NCBI RefSeq assembly: GCF_001547525.1
Contig: NZ_LNJP01000004.1
Coordinates: 434,001-498,000 of the forward strand
Source: Burkholderia anthina
GTDB taxonomy: Bacteria > Pseudomonadota > Gammaproteobacteria > Burkholderiales > Burkholderiaceae
Direction: 5' to 3'
Length of the DNA stretch: 64,000 nt
Positions 42,764 to 52,647 of this stretch are shown here, piece by piece. The notes under the pieces are model-generated. The model was not told where the DNA came from, did no database searches, and saw only the letters and a program-made list of their open reading frames with translations. The position numbers and the translations under genes are program-made. Numbering within the stretch: position 1 is the first letter of the stretch; each line of letters starts with the position of its first letter.

Positions 42764-44092
42764 ATGACCGACAAAGCTACCCGTATCGATCTCTTCAGCC
42801 TCCGCACCGCGCCGATGCGCGCGTTCCACCTGACGTGGATGGCGTTCTTCGTATGCTTCTTCGCGTGGTTCGCGTGCGCGCCGCTGATGCCGCTGATCGC
42901 ACGCGAATTCCATCTCACGGCGGCGCAAGTCGCCAACATCAACATCGCCGCGGTGGCCGCGACGATCGCCGTGCGGCTGCTGGTCGGCCCGCTGTGCGAC
43001 CGCTTCGGCCCGCGCCGCGTGTATGCCGGGCTGCTGCTGCTCGGTGCGCTCCCCGTGTTCGCCGTGTCGTTCACGCACGATTACCTGTGGTTCCTGATCT
43101 GCCGGCTCGGCATCGGTGCGATCGGCGCGGGCTTCGTGATCACGCAGTACCACACGTCGGTGATGTTCGCGCCGAACGTGGTCGGCACCGCGAACGCGAC
43201 GACGGCCGGCTGGGGTAATGCCGGCGCGGGCGCGACGCAGGCGCTGATGCCGCTGCTGGTCGCCGCCGGCCTGATGCTCGGCTTCGGCGAGGATTCGTCG
43301 TGGCGCGTCGCGCTGATCGTGCCGGGCGTGGCGATGCTCGTGATGGCCTGGGCGTACTGGCGCTTCACGCAGGACTGCCCGCAAGGCGATTTCGTCGCGC
43401 TGCGCAAGGAAGGCGTGACGGTCGACAGCGGCAAGAAGGGCGGCTGGGCGAGCTTCTTCGCCGCGTGCGGCAACTATCGCGTGTGGATGCTGTTCGTCAC
43501 GTACGGCGCGTGCTTCGGCGTCGAGGTGTTCATCCACAACATCGCCGCGCTGTACTACGTCGATCACTTCAGCCTGTCGCTGAAGGACGCGGGCCTCGCG
43601 GCCGGCATGTTCGGGCTGCTCGCGCTGTTCGCCCGCGCGCTCGGCGGCTGGCTGTCCGACAAGATCGCGGCGCGCCGCAGCCTCGACGTGCGGGCGGCGC
43701 TGCTGTGCGCGCTGATCGTCGGCGAAGGGCTCGGGCTGATCTGGTTCTCGCATGCGCAAAGCGTCGGCATCGCACTCGTCGCGATGCTGACCTTCGGCCT
43801 CTTCACGCACATGGCCTGCGGCGCGACCTACGCGCTGGTGCCGTTCATCGACCGCAAGGCGCTCGGCGGCGTCGCGGGGATCGTCGGCGCGGGCGGCAAC
43901 GTCGGCGCGGTGGCCGCGGCTTTCCTGCTGAAGGGCGTCGGCGACGTGCAGCACACGCTGAGCCTGCTCGGCCTCGCCGTCACCGCGACCGCGCTCTGCG
44001 CGATGGCCGTGCGCTTCAGCGAAGAACACAAGGCGCGCGAAGCCGAGCTGCGCGATCGCGCGCTAGCCGCCGCCGCCAACGCCGCGAACTGA
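42764..44092 (+). CDS. nasA: Nitrate/nitrite transporter, NarK/NasA family
   Basis: 442 residues, twelve membrane segments, MFS nitrate/nitrite porter. Visible family features: FHLTWMAFFVCFFAWFACAPLMPLI, LVGPLCDRFGPRRVYAGLLLLGALPVF, the first nitrate signature in GAGFVITQYHTSVMFAPNVVGTANATTAGWGNAGAGATQALMPLL, and the second in THMACGATYALVPFIDRKALGGVAGIVGAGGNVGAVAA. It imports nitrate for assimilation. It is the first gene of the operon, directly behind the antitermination leader; nirB starts 21 bases after it. The ribosome site (GGCGGAT) is modest. Confidence 0.92.
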   Translation: MTDKATRIDLFSLRTAPMRAFHLTWMAFFVCFFAWFACAPLMPLIAREFHLTAAQVANINIAAVAATIAVRLLVGPLCDRFGPRRVYAGLLLLGALPVFAVSFTHDYLWFLICRLGIGAIGAGFVITQYHTSVMFAPNVVGTANATTAGWGNAGAGATQALMPLLVAAGLMLGFGEDSSWRVALIVPGVAMLVMAWAYWRFTQDCPQGDFVALRKEGVTVDSGKKGGWASFFAACGNYRVWMLFVTYGACFGVEVFIHNIAALYYVDHFSLSLKDAGLAAGMFGLLALFARALGGWLSDKIAARRSLDVRAALLCALIVGEGLGLIWFSHAQSVGIALVAMLTFGLFTHMACGATYALVPFIDRKALGGVAGIVGAGGNVGAVAAAFLLKGVGDVQHTLSLLGLAVTATALCAMAVRFSEEHKAREAELRDRALAAAANAAN

Positions 44093-44113
44093 TCGACCGA
44101 AGGAACCGTCATC

Positions 44114-46687
44114 ATGAAACTCATCGTCATCGGCCACGGCATGGTCGGCCACAAGCTCCTCGAATGCGTCGCGGCGCAAGCCGGCACGGCGGGCGCGCCG
44201 CACGTCACCGTGCTCGGCGAGGAGCCGCGCGCGGCCTACGATCGCGTGCACCTGTCCGAATTCTTCGCGGGCAAGTCGGCGGACGACCTGTCGCTCGTCG
44301 AACCCGGCTTCTTCGAGCGCCATCCGCGGTTCGACCTGCGCCTGAACGCGCCAGTCGCGTCGATCGACCGCGCCGCGCATACGGTCACGCTCGCGTCGGG
44401 CGAAACGCTCGCGTACGACAAGCTGGTGCTCGCCACCGGCTCGCGTCCGTTCGTGCCGCCGGTGCCGGGCCGCGATCGCGCGGGCTGCTTCGTGTACCGG
44501 ACGATCGAGGATCTCGAAGCGATGCAGGCGTGCGGCGCGCACGCGAAGCGCGGCGTCGTGATCGGCGGCGGGCTGCTCGGCCTCGAATGCGCGAAGGCGC
44601 TGCGCGACATGGGGCTCGACACGCACGTCGTCGAATTCGCGCCGCGGCTGATGGCCGTGCAGGTCGACGACGGCGGCGGCCGGATGCTGCGTGCGAAGAT
44701 CGAGGCGCTCGGCGTGACCGTGCATACCGGCAAGAACACGCTCGAGATCGTCGACGGCGACGAAGGCGCGCACCGGATGGTGTTCGCCGACGGCTCGCAT
44801 CTCGACACCGACATGATCGTGTTCTCGGCCGGCATCCGGCCGCGCGACGAACTGGCCCGCGCGTGCGGGCTCGAGATCGGCCCGCGCGGCGGCGTCGCGA
44901 TCGACGACGCGTGCCGCACGAGCGACGCCGACATCTACGCGATCGGCGAATGCGCGGCGTGGAACGGCACGGTGTACGGCCTCGTCGCGCCCGGCTACGA
45001 CATGGCGCGCGTGGTCGCGAAACAGCTCGCGGGCGACGCCGCCGAAGCGGCGGACGCCGCGTTCGCCGGCGCCGACATGAGCACGAAGCTGAAGCTGATG
45101 GGCGTCGACGTCGCGAGCATCGGCGACGCGCACGGCACGACGGCCGGCAGCCGCACCTACCAGTACGCGGACGAGCGCCGGCAGGTCTACAAGAAGCTCG
45201 TGGTATCTGACTGCGGCAAGTTCCTGCACGGCGCGGTGATGGTTGGCGACGCGGCCGAGTACGGCACGCTGCTGCAGATGATGCTGAACCGCATCGAGCT
45301 GCCCGAGTCGCCGGAATTCCTGATCCTGCCGTCGTCGGACGGCGCGGCGAAGCCGGCGCTCGGCGTCGACGCGCTGCCGGAAGGTGCGCAGATCTGCTCG
45401 TGCAACAACGTGTCGAAGTCGCAGATCTGCGCGGCCGTGGCCGACGGCGCGACGAGCCTCGGCGCGCTGAAGACCTGCACGGGCGCCGGCACGTCGTGCG
45501 GCGGCTGCGTGCCGCTCGTCACGCAGATCATGAAGGCCGAGATGAAGAAGCAGGGCCTCGCGGTCAACAACCATCTGTGCGAGCACTTCCCGTATTCGCG
45601 GCAGGAGCTGTTCCACCTGATCCGCGTCGAGCGCATCACGACGTTCGACGCACTGCTCGCCAGGCACGGCCGCGGGCTCGGCTGCGACGTGTGCAAGCCG
45701 GCCGTCGCGGGCATCCTCGCGTCGTGCTTCAACGAGTTCGTGCTGAAGAAGGAGCACGCGGGCCTGCAGGATTCGAACGACTACTACCTCGCGAACATCC
45801 AGCGCGACGGTACGTACTCGGTCGTGCCGCGCATGCCGGGCGGCGAGGTCACGCCGGAAGGGCTGATCGCGGTCGGCCAGGTCGCGAAAAAATACGGGCT
45901 GTACACGAAGATCACGGGCGGCCAGCGCGTCGACCTGTTCGGTGCGCGCGTCGAGCAGTTGCCGTCGATCTGGGAGGAACTGATCGCGGCCGGCTTCGAA
46001 TCGGGGCACGCGTACGGCAAGGCGCTGCGCACCGTGAAGTCGTGCGTCGGGTCGACGTGGTGCCGCTACGGCGTCGACGATTCGGTCGGCCTCGCGATCG
46101 ACCTGGAGAATCGCTACAAGGGGCTGCGCGCGCCGCACAAGATCAAGTTCGGCGTGTCCGGCTGCACGCGCGAGTGCGCGGAGGCGCAGGGCAAGGACGT
46201 CGGCATCATCGCGACCGAGAAGGGCTGGAACCTGTACGTGTGCGGCAACGGCGGGATGAAGCCGCGCCACGCGGAACTGCTCGCGTCCGACCTCGATCGC
46301 GCGACGCTGATCCGCTACATCGACCGCTTCCTGATGTTCTACGTGCGCACGGCCGACCGTCTGCAGCGCACCAGCGTGTGGCGCGACAACCTCGAAGGCG
46401 GCCTCGACTACCTGATCGACGTCGTCGTGCACGACAAGCTCGCGATCGCGGCCGAGCTCGAGGCCGACATGCAGCACGTGGTCGACACCTACGAGTGCGA
46501 ATGGAAGCGGGCCGTCACCGATCCGGACACGCGCAAGCGCTTCCGCCACTTCGTGAACAGCGACGCGCCGGACACGACGATCGAATTCGTCGAGACGCGC
46601 GGCCAGATCCGGCCCGCGACGCCCGCCGAGCGCGCGGGCGGCAAGCCCGTGGCGATTCCGGTCGTCGCCGAGCCGGCGACCGTCTGA
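44114..46687 (+). CDS. nirB: Assimilatory nitrite reductase [NAD(P)H] large subunit
   Basis: 857 residues. The order of domains is FAD/NAD(P)H oxidoreductase (about 1-330; MKLIVIGHGMVGHKLLE, VIGGGLLGLECAKALRDMGL), BFD-like [2Fe-2S] domain (about 425-480; ICSCNNVSK near 427, CTGAGTSCGGC), then the siroheme/4Fe-4S domain with cluster ligands Cys644, Cys650 (CVGSTWC), Cys684 and Cys688 (GCTRECAE). It reduces nitrite to ammonium in the cytoplasm with six electrons from NAD(P)H. Length and motifs are complete. The genes for the partner NirD and for CobA, which supplies siroheme precursor, are both nearby. Confidence 0.95.
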   Translation: MKLIVIGHGMVGHKLLECVAAQAGTAGAPHVTVLGEEPRAAYDRVHLSEFFAGKSADDLSLVEPGFFERHPRFDLRLNAPVASIDRAAHTVTLASGETLAYDKLVLATGSRPFVPPVPGRDRAGCFVYRTIEDLEAMQACGAHAKRGVVIGGGLLGLECAKALRDMGLDTHVVEFAPRLMAVQVDDGGGRMLRAKIEALGVTVHTGKNTLEIVDGDEGAHRMVFADGSHLDTDMIVFSAGIRPRDELARACGLEIGPRGGVAIDDACRTSDADIYAIGECAAWNGTVYGLVAPGYDMARVVAKQLAGDAAEAADAAFAGADMSTKLKLMGVDVASIGDAHGTTAGSRTYQYADERRQVYKKLVVSDCGKFLHGAVMVGDAAEYGTLLQMMLNRIELPESPEFLILPSSDGAAKPALGVDALPEGAQICSCNNVSKSQICAAVADGATSLGALKTCTGAGTSCGGCVPLVTQIMKAEMKKQGLAVNNHLCEHFPYSRQELFHLIRVERITTFDALLARHGRGLGCDVCKPAVAGILASCFNEFVLKKEHAGLQDSNDYYLANIQRDGTYSVVPRMPGGEVTPEGLIAVGQVAKKYGLYTKITGGQRVDLFGARVEQLPSIWEELIAAGFESGHAYGKALRTVKSCVGSTWCRYGVDDSVGLAIDLENRYKGLRAPHKIKFGVSGCTRECAEAQGKDVGIIATEKGWNLYVCGNGGMKPRHAELLASDLDRATLIRYIDRFLMFYVRTADRLQRTSVWRDNLEGGLDYLIDVVVHDKLAIAAELEADMQHVVDTYECEWKRAVTDPDTRKRFRHFVNSDAPDTTIEFVETRGQIRPATPAERAGGKPVAIPVVAEPATV

Positions 46688-46724
46688 CCACGACCGACAT
46701 CCGTAACCGAGCAAGGAGCCCATC

Positions 46725-47069
46725 ATGAACGACCGTCTTCCGCTGTCCTGGACCCGCGTGTGTCCGCTCGACGACATCGTGCCGAACACCGGCGTGTGCG
46801 CGCTCGTCAACGGCGAGCAGGTCGCGGTGTTTCACGTCGCGCATCCCGACGGCGGCGTGTTCGCGATCGACAACGTCGATCCCGTGTCGCAGGCCGCCGT
46901 GATGTCGCGCGGGCTGATCGGCAGCCTCGGCGAACGCGTCGTGGTCGCGTCGCCGCTGTACAAGCAGCACTTCGACCTGCGTACCGGCGAATGCCTGGAA
47001 GCGCCCGAGCAGTCGGTGAGCGCGTATCCGTCGCGGGTCGAGGACGGTTTCGTGTGGGTCGCGGCCTGA
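46725..47069 (+). CDS. nirD: Nitrite reductase [NAD(P)H] small subunit
   Basis: 114 residues with the Rieske-type fold of NirD (WTRVCPLDDIVPNTGVCALVNGEQVAVFHV, GGVFAIDNVDPVSQAAVMSRGLIG, SPLYKQHFDLRTGECLEAPEQSVSAYP). As is normal for NirD, the two CxH/CxxH cluster motifs of true Rieske proteins are absent. It is needed for NirB activity. A GCAAGGAGCCC ribosome site precedes the ATG by about 8 bases. It sits 37 bases after nirB and 16 bases before nasC. Confidence 0.93.
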   Translation: MNDRLPLSWTRVCPLDDIVPNTGVCALVNGEQVAVFHVAHPDGGVFAIDNVDPVSQAAVMSRGLIGSLGERVVVASPLYKQHFDLRTGECLEAPEQSVSAYPSRVEDGFVWVAA

Positions 47070-47085
47070 GCCCGCCGGAGCACGC

Positions 47086-50000
47086 ATGACCGCCACCCCC
47101 GTCAAGAGCGTGTGCCCGTACTGCGGCGTCGGCTGCGGGATGGTGCTGCACGTCGAGGACGGCGAAGTCGTCAAGGTATCCGGCGACGCCGACCATCCGA
47201 CCAACTTCGGGCGGCTGTGCACGAAGGGTTCGTCGGCGCACGTCGCGCTGCGCCGTTCGGGCCGGCTCGACCGTGCGTTCGTGCGCCGCGCGCGCGAGGA
47301 CGACCTCGTGCCGCTGCCGGCGCGCGACGCGATCGCCGAGACCGCGCGCCGCCTGCGCGCGGTGCTCGACGCGCACGGGCCCGATGCGCTGTCGTTCTAC
47401 GTGTCGGGGCAGATGTCGATCGAGGCGCAGTATCTCGTCAACAAGCTCGCGAAGGGCTTCGTCGGCACCAACAACATCGAGTCGAACTCGCGCCTGTGCA
47501 TGGCGAGCGCGAGCACCGGCTACAAGCAGTCGCTCGGCGCGGACGGGCCGCCCGGGTCGTACGACGATTTCGATCGCGCGAACCTGTTCTTCGTGATCGG
47601 CGCGAACATGGCCGACTGTCACCCGATCCTGTTCCTGCGGATGATGGATCGCGTGAAGGCCGGCGCGAAGCTCGTCGTCGTCGATCCGCGCCGCACCGGC
47701 ACGGCCGACAAGGCCGACCTGTTCCTGCAGATCCGGCCCGGCACCGATCTCGCGCTGATCAACGGGCTCCTGCACCTGCTGCATGCGAACGGGCGCACCG
47801 ATGCCGCGTTCATCGACGCATACACCGAAGGCTGGGACGCGATGCCCGCGTTCCTCGCCGACTACACGCCCGAGCGCGTCGCCGCGATCACGGGGCTTGC
47901 CGAGGCCGACATCCGCACGGCCGCGCAATGGATCGGCGACGCGCAGGAATGGATGAGCTGCTGGACGATGGGGCTCAACCAGAGCACGCACGGCGTGTGG
48001 AACACCAACGCGATCTGCAACCTGCACCTCGCGACCGGCAAGATCTGCCGCCCGGGCAGCGGGCCGTTCTCGCTGACCGGCCAGCCGAACGCGATGGGCG
48101 GGCGCGAGATGGGCTACATGGGCCCGGGGCTGCCGGGCCAGCGCTCGGTGGCGTCCGACGACGACCGCCGCTTCGTCGAGAACCTGTGGCGCGTGCCGGC
48201 CGGCACGCTGCGCAAGGACACCGGCAACGGTACGGTCGACCTGTTCGAGCGGATGGCGGCCGGCAACATCAAGGCATGCTGGATCGTCTGCACGAACCCG
48301 GTCGCGACCGTGCCGAACCGGCGCAACGTGATCGCCGGGCTGCAGGCGGCGGAGCTCGTGATCGCGCAGGACGCGTTCCTCGATACCGAAACCAACCGCT
48401 ATGCGGACATCCTGCTGCCGGGCGCGCTGTGGGCCGAGGGTGACGGCGTGATGATCAACTCCGAGCGCAACATGACGCTGATGCGCGCGGCGGTCGCGCC
48501 GCCCGGCGATGCGCTGCCGGATTGGCGCATCGTCGCGGAAGTCGCGCGCGCGATGGGCTTTGGCGACGCGTTCGACTATGCGTCGGCGGCCGACGTGTTC
48601 GACGAGATCGTCCGTTTCTCGAATCCGGCGACCGGCTACGACCTGCGCGGCGCGAGCCATGCGACGCTGCGCGACGGGCCCGTGCAATGGCCGGTCGCGC
48701 CGGGCACCGCGCGCGAGCGGCACCCGATCCGTTACCTGAACGACGGTGTGAGCCAGACGCCGCGCGCGGCGGCCGACGGCCGCGCCGCGCCGCGCCTCGC
48801 GTTCCCGACGCCGTCGGGCAAGGCGCGCTTTTTCGCGCGACCGCACGTCGATCCGGCCGAACTGCCCGACGGCACGTTCCCGATCGTGCTGAACACCGGG
48901 CGATTGCAGCATCAGTGGCACACGATGACGAAGACGGGCAAGGTCGCGATGCTGAACAAGCTCAACCCGCGTCCATTCGTCGAACTGCACCCGGACGATG
49001 CGCGCGCGCTCGGCATCGCCGCGAAGGACAGCGTCGAGATCCGTTCGGCGCGCGGCCGCGCGGTGTTGCCGGCCGTCGTGACCGAGCGCGTGCGGCGCGG
49101 CAACTGCTTCGCGCCGATGCACTGGAACGACGTGTACGGCGACGACCTGTGCATCAACGCGGTGACGAACGACGCGATCGACCCGGAATCGCAGCAACCC
49201 GAACTGAAATACTGCGCGGTCGCGCTCACGCGCGTCGACACGGACGCGTTCGCGTCGGCCGACGATGACACGGCGCGCGTCGACGCAGGCGCGGACGATG
49301 CACCGCCCGCGCCTGCGATCTCGCCGATCGCGGCTTCACAGGAATTCGACATGGCAGACATCGACACTTTCGCGGCCGCGCTCGGCGTCGCCGATCTCGC
49401 GCCGCCGCCGCTGACCGACGCCGAGCGGCTGTACGTGGCCGGCCTCGTCGGCGGGCTGAAGGCGAGCGTCGGCCGTCGCGACGGCGGCGTGCCCGTGCTG
49501 CCGGCCGGCGCGCCGTTGACGCCGCCCGTGCGGTTCTGGCTCGACGGGATGCTCGCCGGCCTGTTCAGCCGCGCGCTGCCTGCCGGCGCGCAGAGCGCGG
49601 CGGCGCCCGCGCTGCCGGCCGACGCCGCCGCGGCCGGCGGCGTGCGCATCGTGCGCCCGCGCCCGAAGGTCACGTTGTTGTGGGCGTCGCAGACCGGCAA
49701 CATCGAATCGCTGACCGAGGATTACGCGACGAAGCTGATGAACGCCGGCTTCGAGATCCGCACGGCGTGCATGTCCGACTATCCGGTCGCGTCGCTCGCC
49801 GGTGCGCAATACGTGCTGCTGATGACGAGCACGTTCGGCGACGGCGATGCGCCCGACAACGGCAGCGAATTCTGGGACGCGTTGCAGGCCGGCGGCGCCG
49901 CGCGCCTCGACGGCGTGCATTTCGCGGTGCTCGCGTTCGGCGACCGCAACTACGACCAGTTCTGCGGCCACGGCCGCCGGCTCGACGCGCGCCTCGCGGA

Positions 50001-51273
50001 ACTCGGCGCGGCGCGCCTGTGCGCGCGGGTCGATTGCGACGTCGAATTTCAGCACGATGCCGATCAGTGGCTCGAACGCGTCGTCGCGCGCATCAAGGAG
50101 GCCGATGCCGCGCTGCACGCGGTGCCGTCCGGCGGGATGAGTCCGTCGGGGCTGGTGCCGACGAAGGCGCATCCGGCGCCGTCGAAGCTCGTCGCGAACC
50201 TGCGGCTGAACCGTCCGGGCGCCGCGAAGGACACGCGCTACGTGTCGCTGTCGACCCAGGGCGCGAATCTCGAATACGAAACCGGCGACGCGCTCGGCGT
50301 ATGGCCGACCAACTGCCCCGAACTGGTCGACGAACTGCTGTCCGTCACCGCGCTGAAGGCCGATGCGCCGGTGTCGGTGCCGGGCGTCGGCGACATCCGG
50401 CTCGGCGATGCGCTCGCGCGCCACTTCGACATCACGCGCCCGCATCCGGACACGCTGGCCTTCATCGCGTCGCGCAGCGCGAACGGCGCGCTGAAGTCGC
50501 TGCTCGGTGACGATCGCAAGAGCGACCTGAAGCAATGGTTGTGGGGGCAACAGCTTGCGGACGTGCTGCACGAATACCCGATCGAACTGTCGGGCGCGGA
50601 GCTGGTCGGCATGCTCAAGCGCATGCAGCCGCGCCTCTATTCGATCGCGTCGAGCCCGAGCGCGCACGCGGGCGAGATTCACCTGACCGTGTCGGCCGTG
50701 CGCTATCACAACGGCCGGCGCGCGCGCAAAGGCGTCGCGTCGACGTTCCTCGCCGATCGCGCGGACGACGGCCGCGTGCCCGTGTTCGTGCAGAAGTCCG
50801 CGCATTTCCGGCCGCCGGTGAACGGCGACGTGCCGATCGTGATGGTCGGCCCGGGCACCGGCGTCGCGCCGTTCCGCGGCTTCCTGCACGAGCGGCGGGC
50901 GCGCGGCGCGCGGGGGCGCAACTGGCTGTTCTTCGGCGAGCAGCATGCGCGGACCGACTTCTACTACGGCGACGAGCTGAGCGAGATGCACGAAAGCGGC
51001 TTCCTGACGCGGCTCGATCTCGCGTTCTCGCGCGACCAGGCCGACAAGGTCTACGTGCAGGACCGGATGCGCGAGCAGGGCGCCGAGCTGTTCGCATGGC
51101 TGGAGGAGGGCGCGCACTTCTATGTGTGCGGCGACGCCGCGCGGATGGCCAAGGACGTCGATACGGCGCTGAAGGCGATCGTCGCCGAGCATGGCGGCAT
51201 GTCGGACGAAGCCGCGAACGATTACGTCGCGCGGCTTTCGAAGGCGCGGCGCTACATGCGCGACGTGTACTGA
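47086..51273 (+). CDS. nasC: Assimilatory nitrate reductase fused to a CysJ/CPR-like flavoprotein
   Basis: 1395 residues. The N-terminal part (about 1-725) is a molybdopterin nitrate reductase with 4Fe-4S ligands Cys10, Cys13, Cys17 and Cys45 (CPYCGVGCGM, GRLCTKG) and a C-terminal molybdopterin-binding domain (NTGRLQHQWHTMTKTGK). After a linker comes a flavodoxin domain (from about 862; LLWASQTGNIESLTEDYATKL), then a CysJ-type FAD domain (about 1020-1240; RLYSIASSPSAHAGE near 1184) and the NADPH domain (GPGTGVAPFRGFLHER near 1255; C-terminal MRDVY). It would accept electrons from NADPH directly and reduce nitrate to nitrite for NirBD. It is the last gene of the operon. Confidence 0.93.
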   Translation: MTATPVKSVCPYCGVGCGMVLHVEDGEVVKVSGDADHPTNFGRLCTKGSSAHVALRRSGRLDRAFVRRAREDDLVPLPARDAIAETARRLRAVLDAHGPDALSFYVSGQMSIEAQYLVNKLAKGFVGTNNIESNSRLCMASASTGYKQSLGADGPPGSYDDFDRANLFFVIGANMADCHPILFLRMMDRVKAGAKLVVVDPRRTGTADKADLFLQIRPGTDLALINGLLHLLHANGRTDAAFIDAYTEGWDAMPAFLADYTPERVAAITGLAEADIRTAAQWIGDAQEWMSCWTMGLNQSTHGVWNTNAICNLHLATGKICRPGSGPFSLTGQPNAMGGREMGYMGPGLPGQRSVASDDDRRFVENLWRVPAGTLRKDTGNGTVDLFERMAAGNIKACWIVCTNPVATVPNRRNVIAGLQAAELVIAQDAFLDTETNRYADILLPGALWAEGDGVMINSERNMTLMRAAVAPPGDALPDWRIVAEVARAMGFGDAFDYASAADVFDEIVRFSNPATGYDLRGASHATLRDGPVQWPVAPGTARERHPIRYLNDGVSQTPRAAADGRAAPRLAFPTPSGKARFFARPHVDPAELPDGTFPIVLNTGRLQHQWHTMTKTGKVAMLNKLNPRPFVELHPDDARALGIAAKDSVEIRSARGRAVLPAVVTERVRRGNCFAPMHWNDVYGDDLCINAVTNDAIDPESQQPELKYCAVALTRVDTDAFASADDDTARVDAGADDAPPAPAISPIAASQEFDMADIDTFAAALGVADLAPPPLTDAERLYVAGLVGGLKASVGRRDGGVPVLPAGAPLTPPVRFWLDGMLAGLFSRALPAGAQSAAAPALPADAAAAGGVRIVRPRPKVTLLWASQTGNIESLTEDYATKLMNAGFEIRTACMSDYPVASLAGAQYVLLMTSTFGDGDAPDNGSEFWDALQAGGAARLDGVHFAVLAFGDRNYDQFCGHGRRLDARLAELGAARLCARVDCDVEFQHDADQWLERVVARIKEADAALHAVPSGGMSPSGLVPTKAHPAPSKLVANLRLNRPGAAKDTRYVSLSTQGANLEYETGDALGVWPTNCPELVDELLSVTALKADAPVSVPGVGDIRLGDALARHFDITRPHPDTLAFIASRSANGALKSLLGDDRKSDLKQWLWGQQLADVLHEYPIELSGAELVGMLKRMQPRLYSIASSPSAHAGEIHLTVSAVRYHNGRRARKGVASTFLADRADDGRVPVFVQKSAHFRPPVNGDVPIVMVGPGTGVAPFRGFLHERRARGARGRNWLFFGEQHARTDFYYGDELSEMHESGFLTRLDLAFSRDQADKVYVQDRMREQGAELFAWLEEGAHFYVCGDAARMAKDVDTALKAIVAEHGGMSDEAANDYVARLSKARRYMRDVY

Positions 51274-51321
51274 ATCGCGTGAGCGAAGCGGCCAACGCCC
51301 GCCCGCCGCGTCGGCGGCACG

Positions 51322-52098
51322 TTATTGCCGCCGCTCCCACGCACGCGCCTGCTCGGCGCGCACGAACGCTTCCGACGCCGCCGGCAGCAGGTTGCGGAAC
51401 GCGCCGCCGTCGCCGTCGATCACGTCGACCATCTTCGCGATCATTTCCTCCGGGTCGTGCTGTTCGAGCGGGAACGTCAGCCGCTCGGGGGTCACCGTGT
51501 GCGCGGCCGGATCGTGCCAGCGACGTATCGTTTCCATCATCCGGTCGTTGAAGCCGGTGCGGTACGGGCCGGGGTTCACGACCGCGACCTGGATTCCGTG
51601 CGGCGCGAGTTCCGCATGCATCGCCTCGGCCACGGATTCGACAGCGTGCTTCGACGCGCAATACGCGCCGGTGAATGGCCCCGTGATCAGCCCGGCGATC
51701 GACGACACGAACACGATCTTGCCGTGTTTGCGCGCGAGCATCCCGCGTGCGATCTGCTGCGTCAGTTCGAGCGGCCCGAATACGTTGACGTCGAACAACT
51801 CGCGAACGATCTCGACCGGCAGGTCGACTAGCGCGCCCGCTTCGCCCACCCCCGCGTTGTTCACGAGCACGTCGATGTCGAATTCGGCGGCGCGGGCGCG
51901 ATCGTAGGCCGACGTGACGTCGAGCTTCACCGCGCGCAACGCGGCGCCGCGCTGCGCGGCATCGTCCGCCAGTGCGTCGAGCTCGACGGCCGTGCGTACG
52001 CCGGCCGTCACGTCGTGGCCGCGCGCGGCGAGCCGCAGCGCGACTTCGCGGCCGAAGCCGGTACCCGCGCCGGTGATGAGGATGCGTTTCTGTGCCAT
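51322..52098 (-). CDS. Short-chain dehydrogenase/reductase
   Basis: 258 residues, classical SDR. The nucleotide motif is LITGAGTGFGREVALRLAARGHDV, followed by the structural NNAG in DVLVNNAGVGEAGAL. The catalytic Ser is in IVFVSSIAGLITGPFTGAYCASKHAVE, with Tyr-x-x-x-Lys as YCASK. The substrate is unknown. It ends a two-gene unit: its ATG is 4 bases after the stop of the GlcG-like gene, so the two are almost certainly co-transcribed, with the divergent LysR as likely regulator. Confidence 0.88.
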   Translation of the reverse strand: MAQKRILITGAGTGFGREVALRLAARGHDVTAGVRTAVELDALADDAAQRGAALRAVKLDVTSAYDRARAAEFDIDVLVNNAGVGEAGALVDLPVEIVRELFDVNVFGPLELTQQIARGMLARKHGKIVFVSSIAGLITGPFTGAYCASKHAVESVAEAMHAELAPHGIQVAVVNPGPYRTGFNDRMMETIRRWHDPAAHTVTPERLTFPLEQHDPEEMIAKMVDVIDGDGGAFRNLLPAASEAFVRAEQARAWERRQ

Positions 52099-52102
52099 CT
52101 GC

Positions 52103-52540
52103 TTACCTTGTGGTGTGAAGGGTTGCCTGAAAAAGGTCGCGGCAGTGCCGCGCGATCGCGGTGTCTTCGTCGACGCTGCCGCCCGAGACGCCGATCGCGC
52201 CGACGCAGCGCCCGTCGCCGTCGACGAGCGGTTCGCCGCCGCCGAACGTGACGAGCCCGCCGTGACTGTGTTCGATGCCGCGCAGCGGACCGTCGCCCGA
52301 CATCGCGCCGAGCGCGCCGGTCGACGCGCGAAAGCGCACGGCCGTCAGCGCCTTGCGCTGCGCGAGATCGATCGCGCCGAGAAAACAGCCGTCGGTGCGC
52401 ACGAACGCGAGCAGGTTCGCGCCGGCATCGACGATGGCGATTGCGACGCCGGCCATCTGTAGCGATGCGGCATGCGCGAGCGCCGCGTCGATCGTGCGGC
52501 GGGCGACGGCGAGCGGCAGTGCGGCGGTGAGCGAGTCCAT
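52103..52540 (-). CDS. GlcG/HbpS family protein (DUF336)
   Basis: 145 residues. MDSLTAALPLAVARRTIDAALAHAASLQMAGVAIAIVDAGANLLAFVRTDGCFLGAIDLAQRKALTA, in segments, and the end GGGEPLVDGDGRCVGAIGVSGGSVDEDTAIA match the GlcG/HbpS fold. Members bind haem, cobalamin or unknown small molecules, and many sit in catabolic operons without a defined role. AGGAGCCTCAT precedes the ATG at 52540, a good ribosome site. It is first in the operon with the SDR gene. Confidence 0.85.
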   Translation of the reverse strand: MDSLTAALPLAVARRTIDAALAHAASLQMAGVAIAIVDAGANLLAFVRTDGCFLGAIDLAQRKALTAVRFRASTGALGAMSGDGPLRGIEHSHGGLVTFGGGEPLVDGDGRCVGAIGVSGGSVDEDTAIARHCRDLFQATLHTTR

Positions 52541-52647
52541 ATGAGGCTCCTGTGGGACGACAGGGCCAGTGTAGGCAGTCGCGGTATATGGGAGAATCCG
52601 CATTCCGCTGGAAGCAGTTTCAAGTTTTTTTAATGATGAGGCAGGCG

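Noticed and set aside
44063..46810. Long open frame antisense to nirB
   Set aside because: nirB on the plus strand is complete with all ligands; the antisense frame has no recognisable domain.
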